A stretch of 64,000 bases of DNA from Eudorina sp. 2006-703-Eu-15 (taxonomy: Eukaryota > Chlorophyta > Chlorophyceae > Chlamydomonadales > Volvocaceae), in the NCBI GenBank assembly GCA_003117195.1, contig BDSI01000003.1:1783073-1847072 (forward strand), given 5' to 3'. The translations under genes and the position numbers were made by a program. The notes below the pieces were generated by a model. That model had not been told where the DNA came from. It saw nothing but the letters and a program-made list of their open reading frames with translations, and did not search any database. Of this stretch, positions 1 through 11,433 are shown one piece after another. Position 1 is the first letter of the stretch; every line of letters starts with the position of its first letter.

Positions 1-598
1 TACCACAGGTCTGGCGGGGGCTGGGAGGGCTGCGGGGGCTGTCGGGGGCGGGGGCCCGCCCCGGGGGCCCTGGGTCTGGGAGATGTCCGGCGGGGCCTTG
101 GGGGAAAGAGGCCCCAGTGGATGCGAGGTGATGGGTGCAACCTATGGCCGGATCCACCGCCAACGCACCGTTGCTACGCTTCGCACCCAACGCAAACCCA
201 TCCACCGCTAACCCGCCCACCCACCCACCCACCCACCCACCCACCCACCCACCCACCCACCACCCACCCACCCACCCACCCACCCACCCCACCCACCCAC
301 CCACCCACCCACCCACCCACCCACCCACCCACCCACCCACCCACCCACCCACCCACCCACCCACCCACCACCCACCCACCCACCCACCCACCCACCCACC
401 CACCACCCACCCACCCACCCACCCACCCACCCACCCACCCACCCACCCACCCACCCACCCACCCACCCACCCACCCACCCACCCACCACCCACCCACCCA
501 CCCACCCACCCACCCACCCACCCACCCACCCACCCACCCACCCACCCACCCGTGTGGGAACCTAGTGATGACCGACCCATGGTTCCGTCGGTTCGCAG
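1..598 (+). other. Upstream intron sequence of the quinone oxidoreductase gene
   Basis: The first confident exon of the oxidoreductase begins at 599 after a ...TTCGCAG acceptor and needs two bases from an earlier exon. Bases 1-210 are GC-rich with no exon I can recognise, and 212-551 is a CCCA tandem repeat. The N-terminal exons are probably left of the window. Reading frames through the CCCA repeat on both strands are repeat artefacts. Confidence 0.6.
212..551. repeat. CCCA tetranucleotide tandem repeat
   Basis: About 340 bases of near-perfect CCCA units with occasional CCA phase slips, for example near 260, 285, 368, 404 and 486. It ends about 48 bases before the acceptor of the exon at 599. 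It is C-only pyrimidine-rich, so it may act as an extended polypyrimidine-like region or simply be tolerated in the intron. Confidence 0.95.
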
Positions 599-3500
599 GA
601 GCGGGCTTTACCCCGTGGCCGTGTCGCCCTTCGCGCCGGGCGTGGAGGGGGCGGGGGAGGTGGCGGCGGTGGGCCCGGGGTGGAGGCGTGGCGCCCCGGC
701 GACCGCGTCGCGTACGTCACTCGTCCGCCGGCGGGGTCGTACGCGCAGTACACTGTCGTACCTGAGGGGAAACTCGCGCGCGTGCCTGAGGGCGTGGATC
801 TCGAGACGGCAGCTGCCTCCATGATCCAGGTAGGAGGGGTAGGGTAGGGTAGGGTAGGGTAGGGTAGGGTAGGGTAGGGTAGGGTAGGGTAGGGTAGGGG
901 TGGGGGAGGAGAGGGAAGGGAAGGGGCAGGGCAGAGTAGGGTAGGGAGCTGCGGAGTGGGTCACATCAATGAGTGCAGGGTTTTTACAATTAAAAGCCTG
1001 CCTGCGCAGCCGTACATTACGACATAGAGGTACGACGGGCTCCGAAACCCTCCGCCCCTGTCCGCCGCCCCCGGCTCGCCCCCTCCACAGGGTATGACCG
1101 CCATGTCGCTCGTGACCCTGGCGTACCCGGTGAAGGCGGGGGATACGGTGTTGGTGACGGCGGCGGCGGGGGGCACGGGCCGGCTGGTGGCGCAGCTGGC
1201 CGCAGCCGCCGGTGAGTTCGGACGAGATCTCCAGGGACGAGATCTCCATGAGATCTCGATGAGATCTTGACGCGAGGTCTTGATGGGACCTCCTACCGTA
1301 CTCGATTTCAACCAACACATGGCGCGAGCGTCATGGCCGCCCACATGTCCGCATCCCAACCGCGTGTATTATGTGCACACACCGCCGTACTAGTTGCCGT
1401 AATACGAGCCGCCGTACATGCTGGTGGGGCCCACAGGCGCCCGGGTGATCGGCACCGCGTCCACGCCGGAGAAGGCGGAGGTGGCTCGCCGGGCGGGGTG
1501 CTCCGATGTGGTGCTGTATGGCCAGCAGGTGGGCGGGCGGGTGGCCTCCGGGCCCACATCCGCTCGGTCTGTGGTACCGAAGGTCCGAAGGGTCCGAAGG
1601 GCTGTTCGCCCATTGAGGTGGTCCGTGAGCTGGGTTTCAAAACATCGTGAGACAGTAGAGTCGGGTGTACGGGTGTACGGGTGTACGGGTGTCGGGTTGC
1701 GGCGCGACCCGGCCGTCGACAGATTGCCGCCCCGCCGGTTCATCAGATGCAAGTTGCATCTGCTCGCCTGCTCCGGCGCTCTTTCCGTCAAGGGTTACTC
1801 ACCCGAGGAGCAGCAGGCGCGCGCGCGGACGACGGCCCCTTGCCTGCCTGCCGGCGTGTTTCCCTCCCTTCGCATCTGGGATCTGACCCACGGGTCGGGG
1901 TCGGGGTCGGGGTCCGGGACCCATGGGTTGCAGGACCTGGTGACGGAGGTGATGAGGCTGACGGGCGGCCGCGGCGTCGCGGCGGTGTACGACGGCGTGG
2001 GACGAGCCACGTTCGACGCGGGCCTGGCCTGCCTGCAGAAGCTGGGCTTCATGGTCTCTTTCGGAAATGCCTCCGGCAAGGTGCGGGGGTCCCAACACAA
2101 CACTGCTGCGGGCGGGTCGCTCATCTAAACACTGCTGCGGGCGGGTCTCTCATCTAAACACTGCTGCGCCTTGCGGCTCCTTGCGGAAAGCAAAGCACAC
2201 GGGAGGCCCAGTTGCATGGCAGTACAGAGTACGGAGTACGGAGCGCTAAGTACCGGGGGTAGGAGGGACGGATGACCCGGACAACTAGTGCCGGTTTGAT
2301 GTCGTGTCTCGGCTTCGCTGTGTTTCACTGTCTAGGTTGACAGTTGGAGAATATCTCTTCTTTGGGGGAAGGATGGTCGCGGCGTGCGGTGCCGTACCAT
2401 TCCAAACGGGACCTTGAGGCACAGGAGGGCTACAGCCACGGCTACAGCCATGTGATGTGTCTGTACGACAAACAGTTGTGCCTCAAGATTCGGATGTTGC
2501 ACCGAACGCTTTCCCCCCGGGCCTTGCTTCGCCTTCGGGCTGCACCGCCTCCTCCTCTCCCTGCACACGGGACTTGCATCGACGCGTCTTCATCACGGAT
2601 TCCTCGTTTTCGCTGCGTCACCCCGCCAAACCCGCAAACCCGCAAACCCGCATCTTGAAGGTGCAGGACGGTCGTCTTGTGTGCCGTGGCCCGGACCAGG
2701 TTTCTTAACCGAAGCCCTGGTGGGCGTTCAGTACTAGTGTGCCGCGGGTGGACGGAGCACTGACGCCCAGTGGAGCTATCGCTAGGTGTGGGCGTTTCTT
2801 TCGGCCCGGTGGGACCGTACGGGCAGGCCCCTGATGGTGACTCGCGAGCCCCCGTGGCCCTCCAAGACTACGGGCCACCGCTGGAGAAGTGACCCCGCCT
2901 TGGTGGGGGTTGTGGTTCGCTAGTAGGGGCGCCCTGGTGGCTTACTCCCCCTGAGCGGGCTTTATCCCTTGCCACGGTTGGGTCTCAGGAACGGGGTGGT
3001 TCCCTGGTAGTGTGGACCCGGGGAGTGTTTCGGTGCACTTGGGGAGCCTGTCCGGAGCGCCATGGTGGCGCCAGTTCGTTTAGGCAGTGTATGGTGAGGA
3101 AGCCTCGTCTGTCGCCGTTGGCTGTGTCACCGATGACCCTAGCGGGGTCCGCTGTAACATCCTTAATAATAATACCCGCAAACCTCCAAACCGGCCAACC
3201 CAATCTACCTATCCATCCATGTCGGACCGCATTGTCGCCGCTACCTGTCCGGACTTGACTGCCCCCCCCCCGCGGGTTTATTTATTTTTCTCAATTTAAC
3301 TCCCCCCCCTTAGGTGCCGGATTTGGACATCCTGCGCCTCACCCGCAACAACGTCCGACTGATGCGGCCGGCGCTGTGGGACTTCATCGCCACACCCGTG
3401 GGTGGCTGGGTGACTAGGGTTTCGTGGTGGTGGGTGGGCAGCTGGGAACGACATTGCAGGTGGGGGGGGGGGCTGGGCGGCTTGAGGTGAGATCGGCGGT

Positions 3501-4731
3501 TGGTTTGGGGAGGGGTAGTTGGGTGGCGGAGGGAAAGAGCGCGGCGTTCCATGTGTGCGTGTGTGTGTTTGTGTGTGTCTTCAAGGTCCGCCGTACTGGT
3601 TACGGTTGGATGTACGGCACCGCCATGCGCAGGAGGAGTACGAGGCGCTGTCCTTCCGGACGTTGGAGGCCGTGACGGCGGGCACCTTGAAGGTGTGTTT
3701 AGAATTGCAACCCAGTGTGTGTTATCAAGGAGAAAAGCTGAGCCGCGAATAAGCAGACCCGTGTCCAGCAATGCAACCGACGACTGAGACCGAGACCAGA
3801 GTTACCAATATGCCAGGGCGAAGTATGTCGACCATAAGGAGTCCCAAGGCGGTGTAGGCCGTGATGCTGCAGCGCCCCGTATCGTTGTCGAGCGCCGGTG
3901 GGCGCCGGGACGCCAGCAGAAGCAGCGGCTATGACGTCGTAGGCTAATGCAGACGAAACTCTACTAAGCTACCTACTGATCCGAAGGTGCAGCAAAAGCA
4001 AGGGCGTATGCGTCAACAGCGCGTGCAATGCCGACAGCAAGCAAGTGCCCGGCACAACCGTCCCAGCCCGTGCAGAAGGAAAAGATACTGACCTCCCCCG
4101 CACCGCGAACCCAGTGTGTGTGTGTGTGGGGGGGGGTGGGTGCGGGTGGGGCGTTTGGGGTCTAGGGTATGGCTGTCGGACGATAAAGCCCGGGGGGGAT
4201 GAGGGTTGTGGCGGGGTGTGGACGGGGGAGGGTGGCTGGGCACTGGGCTACAGCAGCCAGGCTCTCTGGCTGGCTGCTGTAGCCGCCAGTCGGGTACCCA
4301 ACTGGAGGCCTGGACCGACGATCTCCTCTCCCTCCACACCCAGCCCAGCCCGTCGCCATCCCAATCCCGGCCCACACACCGCGCGGGCTGTCCGGTACGA
4401 CCATCCCGCGCTGCTCTGTACGACTGTACGGCACCCCTGTCCCACCTCTTCGCCGCTGCCGCCTGCCTGACCCCGTGCCTCCCCACCCATTACGCCTACC
4501 CCCACCCCTACCCTACCCTACCCTGCGCCTACCCTAACCCTACCCTACCCTGCGCCTACCCTAACCCTACCCTACCCTGCGCCTACCCTACGCTGAACCT
4601 CCCTTGGCCCTCCCTTGACCCCCCAGCTGCTGGTCACGGGCCGCTACCCGCTGGTGGAGGCGGAGGCGGCCCACCGCGACCTGGAGGGCCGTCGGACCAC
4701 GGGCAAGCTTGTACTGCTGGTTCCGGAGTGA
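599..4731 (+). CDS. Quinone oxidoreductase, zeta-crystallin type (5' partial, one frameshift)
   Basis: Zinc-free MDR-family NADPH:quinone oxidoreductase, which reduces quinones with NADPH, probably soluble. Exons: 599-829, 1091-1211, 1437-1528, 1934-2080, 3314-3397, 3633-3692, 4627-4731; all phases join. Visible family blocks, in order: GVEGAGEV near 640, QGMTA at 827-840, the nucleotide-binding AAAGGTG near 1165, GARVIGTAST at 1437, LTGGRGVAAVYDGVG near 1960, VSFGNASGK at 2055-2080, and the C-terminal LEGRRTTGKLVLLVPE ending in TGA at 4729-4731. The first amino-terminal residues are missing from the window. In exon 599-829 the frame breaks at the G run at 677-680: one more G restores the family sequence and makes the exon length fit the next phase. 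This is either a sequencing error or a recent disabling indel. Intron 4 holds a SINE-like copy and intron 6 a dispersed repeat. Confidence 0.9.
836..898. repeat. TAGGG pentanucleotide tandem repeat
   Basis: About twelve TAGGG units starting six bases after the donor of intron 1 of the oxidoreductase gene (GTAGGAGGGG at 830). It resembles telomere DNA but lacks the TTTT of the algal telomere unit, so I treat it as an ordinary microsatellite. Confidence 0.9.
2985..3180 (+). repeat. SINE-like interspersed repeat, copy 1
   Basis: About 190 bases in oxidoreductase intron 4 that align closely with 18872-19050 and, in reverse orientation, with 9660-9795. The head contains GTGGTTCCCTGGTAGTGTGG, which resembles the A-box half of a glycine tRNA. 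The body ends with GGGGTCCGCTGTAACATCC followed by a TAA-type tail (TTAATAATAATA). This is the layout expected of a tRNA-derived SINE, but I see no convincing B box. Confidence 0.65.
3715..3787. repeat. Dispersed repeat shared with SNIP1 intron 1
   Basis: A segment of roughly 70 bases, nearly identical to 44023-44095, including GAGAAAAGCTGAGCCGCGAA. Both copies sit inside introns of unrelated genes. It may be a fragment of a mobile element; no termini are apparent. Confidence 0.75.
4508..4590. repeat. 28-bp minisatellite of CCCTA-rich units
   Basis: Three copies of a unit of about 28 bases built from CCCTA and GCGCCTA, inside the last intron of the oxidoreductase gene just upstream of the final exon. 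Confidence 0.75.
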
Positions 4732-4743
4732 GAGATGCCCCCC

Positions 4744-4780
4744 TAGGGTTGTAGGGTTTTAGGGTTTTAGGGTTTTAGGG
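4744..4780 (+). repeat. Interstitial telomere repeat (TTTTAGGG)
   Basis: AGGGTTGTAGGG followed by three TTTTAGGG units, starting 13 bases after the oxidoreductase stop codon. TTTTAGGG is the known Chlamydomonas telomere unit. A chromosome end is unlikely because genes continue on both sides. Confidence 0.85.
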
Positions 4781-4781
4781 C

Positions 4782-6281
4782 GCCGAGGCGGTTGTAGATT
4801 CGTTGCGTTGGGGCAGGAGCGACACGGGAGGGGGAGCGGAGGTTGCATGGGCAGCTCCCAGACCGCTGACGATTCCAACCAAGGACCGAGAGAGGGGGGA
4901 GGGAGGGTATGAGGGCGCCTGGGGTGGCAGTGGCCAGTTGGCGGGCACGCGGGCAGGCGGGCAGGCGGACAGGCAGGGCGCGTTGGGTAAATGGTGACAG
5001 TAACGTTTGTCATGTCGTTAAACCAGGTGTAATAGGGGCTGCTGATGAAGAGTGAGTTGGGAAGTTCGCTGCTGAAAACGCAAAGGACATGCAGACAGTA
5101 TGGACGGGGCCGCCGGTGAGTGGTGTACACCAGCCGCTGTACGGTGACCCTGGAGGGGGATGTCTCCGTGTCTCATCAACTTTGCGTAAAACATGCAACG
5201 CTATCTGCCGTTGGTGGTGCACCACGAATACGGCTGTTTCACGCCAATCAACCGTAGGAATATGGGTATCAGATCGTCGAGCTGCTACAGCTATCGGCGA
5301 AGAAGAGTGCAACTCTGTTATAACAGCGTCTGTGTTTCGTGATCCGTCGTACTCTGTGCACGTCCGCACAATGGTCCCGTAGACGTTACATAAAAATTGC
5401 AAGCCTCCGAAAATGTGGCTCTTATTGTTAAACCCCTGTACGCAGACGCCCTCCCACGTTGTTCTGGCCCCTGCTGGTTGAAAAGTGATAACGGCGATGC
5501 CCGTGCAATCATCATCATTCCGTAATTCAGGGCGGCCTGCTGAACATTTGGTGTGCGATATTGCAGCCGCATACGATTATTTTAAGCATCATATCAATAT
5601 GTACGATGCGCTTCCTGAGTTTGCAGGAATACGATCTCATAAGGCAAGCGACATGCAGTCGTCCTTTTTCGCGCAGGACTGACCGCGTTCAACCTTGTTC
5701 AAACCTACCGTACCAATATTGCGATAATCGGAGCTGTGAGATAATTTCAAACTTTCGGATAGGTTTGCAGAATCCACACGGAGAACCGAAGTCAGGTGTC
5801 TTCGCCAACGTGGCGACCCCGACTGGCAGCACCTGGCCGGACTCTCTCTTAATATTCATTTAATCGATCCGTTGAGCTCGGCATGGCGGGCGGGGGTTTC
5901 TCCGAAGCTTCGAACTGTACGCGTTAACGGGGACCGACAGACATCGTACACTGACGCTGTTCCAATACGTGCGGTCACTATCCCAGAAGGTCACCAAAGT
6001 GTCAACCTATTTTGGTGTCCAATGGGTCAGATGCTGTGGCAGCATACGTCTACACAGTCGCGCAGCACTGAATCCGACACACACCATTTGAGGTCCAAAC
6101 ACAGCATTGCTCACAGACTCTAAAGAAAGAAACTTTCCCCTTCATAATTCTTCACCCGCCACTGACGGTCCTGTTGCGCATGTTTTCTTCGTCGAGTTGC
6201 CCTACCCTGCCATTACGTTCGGATATTAAGCGAAACACAAAAGCGCACCATATACTCCTACTGTTTCTCGAGTATTAAATA
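4782..6281. other. Intergenic region with a GC drop; possible pherophorin-like remnant
   Basis: From about 5000 the base composition becomes clearly AT-richer than the surroundings. I see no complete gene. An open stretch at 5872-6123 (+) includes LRTVRVNG and later AVTIPEG, which weakly recall the TVTVNG and IPNL blocks of pherophorin N-terminal domains, but there is no start, no clear splice pair and a stop upstream. The rest is likely the upstream flank of the gene starting at 6282. Confidence 0.4.
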
Positions 6282-9200
6282 ATGAAGCTCTCGGTGGTAC
6301 TTGCCGTTGTGATTCTGCGCGCTGGAGGTAAGGTCAGCCACTCCATGACCGGAAGGACAAGCAATTGGCCTCCTATAGGTGCATCTGGGGGTTACGATAG
6401 CGTTTTGCAACGGACAGGACCGTGGGTTCCGGTCTTTGGCTGCCTCGGCAAGTTGCCTGGCTAACATAGATTACGGTACTTGTTACGAGAGCACCAGCCC
6501 TTTCTTCAGGTTCAGCAGCCCGTTGACACAGTTGCGCACAAAGAAAATATTAGTTTTTGAACAAATTGTATTGCAGCTATCGACGGCTCTGATGCGGTGA
6601 AGGTCATCCTGTACAACAATCCTACTTATGCCTGCCTCGCTGCCTGCCCATGCCCCCTTTCCAGTTTGTGCTGCCGGCGCCACCAACAATTTATTCGTGG
6701 ACGACGATCCCCCAGATGCCCCCATGCCTCCTCCCACAGCACCGATCGCAGCACTCTTCGATGTATGGCCCCCACCGCCGCCGCCTCCGCCACCGCCAGC
6801 GCCGCCGCCGCCTACCACGGCCCCACCTCCGCCGTCTCCGCCGCCGCCATCACCCCCACCGCCGTTTCCTCCACCGCCGTCACCTCCACCGCCCTTTCCC
6901 CCACCACCATCGCCGCCATTGCCGCCGCCGCCACCACCACCATTGCCACCGCCACCGCCGCCACCACCACCGCCGCCACCTCCACCACCATTTCCGCCGC
7001 CGCATCCACCGCCGCCACCACCACCGCCGCCACCTCCACCACCGCCGCCGCCACCGCACCCACCCCCACCGCCGCCGCCGCCCCCACCCCCACCACCCCC
7101 ACCGCCACCGCCGCCACGCCCACCGCCGCCACCTCCGCCTCCCCCGCCACCTCCGCCACCTCCACCCAGCCCCGCACCGCAATCTCCGCCGCCACCGCCA
7201 CCCAGCCCGTCGCCGCCACCGCCGCCGCCTCCGCCACCGAGCCCCCCGCCGCCCCCGCCACCTCCGCCACCTCCGCCGCCACCGCCACCCAGCCCCGCAC
7301 CGCCATCTCCGCCGCCACCGCCACCCAGCCCGTCGCCACCACCGCCGCCGCCTCCGCCGCCACGCCCCCGCCGCCCCCGCCACCTCCGCCACCTCCGCCG
7401 CCACCGCCACCCAGCCCCGCACCGCCATCTCCGCCGCCACTGCCACCCAGCCCGTCGCCGCCACCGCCGCCGCCTCCGCCACCGAGCCCCCCGCCGCCCC
7501 CGCCACCTCCGCCACCTCCGCCGCCACCGCCACCCAGCCCCGCACCGCCATCTCCGCCGCCACCGCCACCCAGCCCGTCGCCACCACCGCCGCCGCCGCC
7601 GCCACCACGCCCCCCGCCGCCCCCGCCACCTCCGCCACCTCCGCCGCCACCGCCACCCAGCCCCGCATCGCCATCTCCACCGCCACCGCCACCCAGCCCG
7701 TCGCCGCCACCTCCGCCGCCTCCGCCACCGAGCCCCCCGCCGCCCCCGCCACCTCCGCCACCTCCGCCGCCACCGCCACCCAGCCCCGCACCGCCATCTC
7801 CGCCGCCACCGCCACCCAGCCCGTCGCCACCACCGCCGCCGCCTCCGCCGCCACGCCCCCCGCCGCCCCCGCCACCTCCGCCACCTCCGCCGCCACCGCC
7901 ACCCAGCCCCGCACCGCCATCTCCGCCGCCACTGCCACCCAGCCCGTCGCCGCCACCGCCGCCGCCTCCGCCACCGAGCCCCCCGCCGCCCCGCCACCTC
8001 CGCCACCTCCGCCGCCACCGCCACCCAGCCCCGCACCGCCATCTCCGCCGCCACCGCCACCCAGCCCGTCGCCACCACCGCCGCCGCCGCCGCCACCACG
8101 CCCCGCCGCCCCCGCCACCTCCGCCACCTCCGCCGCCACCGCCACCCAGCCCCGCATCGCCATCTCCACCGCCACCGCCACCCAGCCCGTCGCCGCCACC
8201 TCCGCCGCCACCGCCACCCAGCCCCGCCGCCCCGCCACCTCCGCCACCTCCGCCGCCACCGCCACCAGCCCCGCACCGCCATCTCCACCGCCACCGCACC
8301 CAGCCCGTCGCCGCCACCTCCGCCGCCACCGCCACCCAGCCCCCCGCCGCCCCGCCACCTCCGCCACCTCCGCCTCCACCGCCACCCAGGCCTCCCCCGC
8401 CCCCGCCCCCGCCGCCCCCTCCACCACCCCCGCCACCCAGCCCTTTGCCACCACTTCCACCGCCACCGCCACCCAGTCCCGCACCGTCGCCTCCGCCGCC
8501 ACCGTCACCCAGCCCCTCGCCACCACCACCGCCGCCTCCGCCACCCAGCCCCTCGCCGCCGCCCCGCCACCTCCGCCACCTAGTCCCCTCCGCCGCCCCG
8601 CCACCTCCGCCACCTCCTCCGCCACCGCCGCCCAGGCCCCCGCCGCCTTCACCTCCGCCGCCGCCTCCACCTCCGCCGCCTCCACCTCCGCCGCCACCCA
8701 GTTCGCCCCCACCGAATCCTCCACCTAACCCACCTCTGCCGCTGCCACCCTCTCCGCCGCCGCCGCCTCGACCCTTGCAGCCGCCGCCATTGCCACCTCC
8801 CCCATCTCCACCCGCTTCCCCAGCTCCTGCCGTACCAACGGCCGTAACGGACTTGCCGCCTCCGCTGTCTTCGCCGCCATTCCCTTCCCCGACACGGACT
8901 CCAAAGAGCCCTCCAGCAGCAAGACCCCCACCTAAGCCCCCAAGCCCTGCACCTCCGCCGCCGCGGCCCCCTCCGCCGTCGCCGCCGCCGCCACAGCCGC
9001 CGCCACCGTCGCCTCCGCCGCCGAATCCACCTCCGCCGTCGCCTCCGCCACCCAGCCCCAAGCCACCGCCGCCCAGCCCCCGGCCGCCGCGACCCGAACC
9101 TCCGAGCCCCCGACCACCGCGTCCGCCGCCGCCGTCGCCGCCGCCGCCGTCACCTCCGCCACCGCAACCGCCGCCGCCAAGCCCTCCGCCGCCGCAGCCG

Positions 9201-9365
9201 CCGCCACCACGGCCTCCGCCGCCCCTCCGCAGCCCTCGCCCTCCCCCACGTCCGCCTCGGCCGAATACCGGCGCCAGCGGCGAGCAGCCGGACGACGACG
9301 GGACCACGTCTGATTACTCAGGTCCAGAGCTCCAGCGGCGGCGGGGTCGCCGCCTGGCAGTATAG
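6282..9365 (+). CDS. Secreted proline-rich wall/matrix glycoprotein 1 (pherophorin-like HRGP)
   Basis: Probable hydroxyproline-rich extracellular glycoprotein. Exon 1 (6282-6327) encodes the hydrophobic signal peptide MKLSVVLAVVILRAG and stops at GGAG|GTAAGG in phase 1. The large exon starts about 6665 after a CCCCCTTTCCAG acceptor, also phase 1, with a short acidic segment (VDDDPPDAP, then FDVW) before an array of about 2.3 kb of Pro and Ser-Pro repeats with a unit of about 120-125 bases. It ends with a non-repetitive basic tail (TGASGEQPDDDG, then RRRGRRLAV) and TAG at 9363. Exons between 6328 and 6664 are unresolved. The frame at the start and the frame at the tail differ by one base: the C run at 7364-7368 has five C where sister units have six, and paired slips occur near 7985-8100. 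Paralogue of the gene at 14122. The antisense Arg/Gly/Trp frames are shadows. Confidence 0.7.
7150..8400. repeat. Coding minisatellite of the proline-rich array
   Basis: About ten copies of a 120-125-base unit, recognisable by CCCAGCCCCGCACCGCCATC recurring near 7164, 7288, 7409, 7532, 7657, 7780, 7901 and 8027. Units differ mainly in C-run length, which shifts the frame, so both copy number and exact sequence should be treated as uncertain. Confidence 0.85.
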
Positions 9366-9659
9366 CTTACCGCCGACTCCGACGACGCTGAAGGTTTTGC
9401 CTCCCCTTACGCCCTCCCCCTCTAACTACCCTAATCCCGCCACGTCAAGGCCGGCCATAATTTCACCGCGAAACCGTCGTACCGTCGTACTCCGCCGCCG
9501 CGTCTCAAGCCTGGCGGAGCAGAGCAGAGCAGCGCAGCGCGTGTTTCGGGGCCGGCCCCCCTTTATGGTCAGCCGGAAGGGGGGGCCCCACGTCATCACA
9601 AGCCATCATGTGTTTTTATTAATGTTGTCACAGTGGGACCATAGCTATGGTCGTCGGTG

Positions 9660-9795
9660 ATAGCCTTGGCCTCCGCGCTAATCACACACTGCAGAAACGA
9701 AGCCGCACCACCGTGGCGCAGCGGACAGGCTCCACAAACGCACCGAAACACACCCCGCACCCACTCTGCCAGGGAGCCACCCTGTAGTGGTCTTG
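9660..9795 (-). repeat. SINE-like interspersed repeat, copy 2 (diverged, reverse)
   Basis: Read on the minus strand, this matches the heads of the copies at 2985 and 18872, including GTGTTTCGGTGC and TGGAGCCTGTCCG, with scattered substitutions. It lacks the GGGGTCCGCTGTAACATCC end, so it is truncated or older. Confidence 0.6.
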
Positions 9796-10727
9796 TAGTG
9801 ACCCGAGATCGGTAGCATCAGCTTGTAAGCGTCTGTAGTTAAGACGAATCACAACACATCCCGTTCCTGAGGATTTTGTCCATCATGTCTGCTGGCCAGT
9901 CCTGGCTTTCCCTGGAGCAGGGCATCGGTATCCATGGTATGAATGCAGCGATCGGCGCACCGAGCGACATGTTACTGGGTCAGCCATCGTTCGGCTGGGC
10001 GTCGGATCCCATCCCCGCACATGTATTTGCGTGTGGGGGAGGGGGAGGTTGTGGACGGTGGACGGTGGCGTGTGTGTACGGCGACTGCCACGTCGGCGGC
10101 CTCAGGTCTCACATCCGCGCAGGGGCCGCGGCGGCAGTGGCAGTGGCAGTGGCGGCCGCGGCCTGTGTGTGACGGCCTTGTCAAAAGATATATATACCAA
10201 CGTATGACAACCAACTGTACGGCAACAGAGGTGATGGCATGTCAGAGATGGGCCCCCCTCCCCGCCGTTTGAGATGCGACGTTTCGCCCAGGGCCAGTAA
10301 GGGCTGCAATAATAGCTGTAGCAGCAGCGGCAGTAGGGGCAGTAGCAGCAGCGGCTGAGGTGGCTGCCGGCGCAGTGCGTGCGCGCTTGCGTGGGTGGGC
10401 AACGCAAGCGGGCGACCCGAGAAGAAAAGAAAGGCTGCAGCGAGCCAACCTCTCTCGTAGCGCTGTCTTTATTTTGACGCGCGTTAGTTTTAGGCGGTGT
10501 ATGCTGCGCGATGTCATGATGCCCGCAGGGTGGTGCGGGTCTGCTGCCCCGCCGTACGGACACACGCACGGACTCGCACCACCATGCTGCGCGTGCGATG
10601 CTCCGATCTGCTCGTCGCAGTGCATGTGCTTGACTGCTTGTCTTTGTTTGTTGTGTGCTTGTTTTTTTGTGTATATGTGTATATGTGTGTATGTGTGTAT
10701 GTGTGCGTGTGTTTCTTTTTGCGGGCG

Positions 10728-10800
10728 GGGCAGGAGTGCCACATGACATGCGGTGGGCGTAGCAGCGCCCAACACTTGCCCGTATGCGCAAGCTGTATAC
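10728..10800. repeat. Dispersed repeat, copy 1
   Basis: GGCAGGAGTGC, then CAGCGCCCAACACTTGCCCG, matches 39903-39970 and 43944-44000 with moderate divergence. The other two copies are in introns; this one is intergenic. Confidence 0.55.
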
Positions 10801-11374
10801 CTATGTCCAGTTGAGTTTGCCTTGAGGGGTGCATGCAGTGCATGCATGCATGGGGGCGCGATAAGATGGATGACGCTTCGATGGTGGGTGCATGGAGCCG
10901 GTGGGGACATTCAGCTGTGCACTTTTCTCGACAACACAGATGCGTGACGTGACATGACGTGACGGTCTTACGAGTGTCCCGAGGACGCGGGGCGTGGAAA
11001 TTGAAATTCGGTACATCGCGGCAGAGGGCACTTTTGAGTACCTCGCAATCGGTGAGGGTTTCGGGTGTAGTGTTATGGGTGTGTGCAGGTTGTCCCCCCC
11101 CTGCCGATGGGGGGGAGGGGGGAGAGAGCTGGGAGGTAGGGGTCAGGTGCGGCGGCGGAGGCACAGGAGTAGGAGCTGAAAGGCGGGACGGAGCTGAAAG
11201 AGGAGCTCCCCCGGACAGGGGAAAAGCTCGAGCCCGCCGGCGGGGGCGGGGGGCCGGGGGAACACTACCGTAGCTGCACCGGCAGCTAGCTAGCAGCACA
11301 CCATGCACATACACATCATGTACTGCACGTTGCGATGACGACATGGGTTCCTAGGAGCTGCATCTACGTGTTTG

Positions 11375-11433
11375 TCGACCGTGCGGTCGTACACGGGTAC
11401 GGCGTGTGTGTGTCGACCGTGCGGTCGTACACG
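11375..11433. repeat. Duplicated palindromic motif
   Basis: GTCGACCGTGCGGTCGTACACG occurs twice about 35 bases apart; each copy contains the near-palindrome CGACCGTGCGGTCG. It could be a paired protein-binding site or a simple duplication. Confidence 0.6.

Noticed and set aside
121..824. Open frames encoding THPP or GGWV repeats
   Set aside because: Translations of the CCCA tandem repeat in an intron, with no start or splice context.
836..898. Telomere array
   Set aside because: The unit is TAGGG, not TTTTAGGG, and genes lie on both sides.
6483..9307. Very long minus-strand open frames (603, 831 and 614 codons) rich in Arg, Trp and Gly
   Set aside because: They are exact antisense or shifted readings of the proline-rich array; GC-rich repeats keep many frames open.
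10242..11344. Overlapping long frames on the minus strand near 10.2-11.3 kb
   Set aside because: Several overlapping frames with low-complexity or HT-repeat content and no motif; no splice-consistent model.
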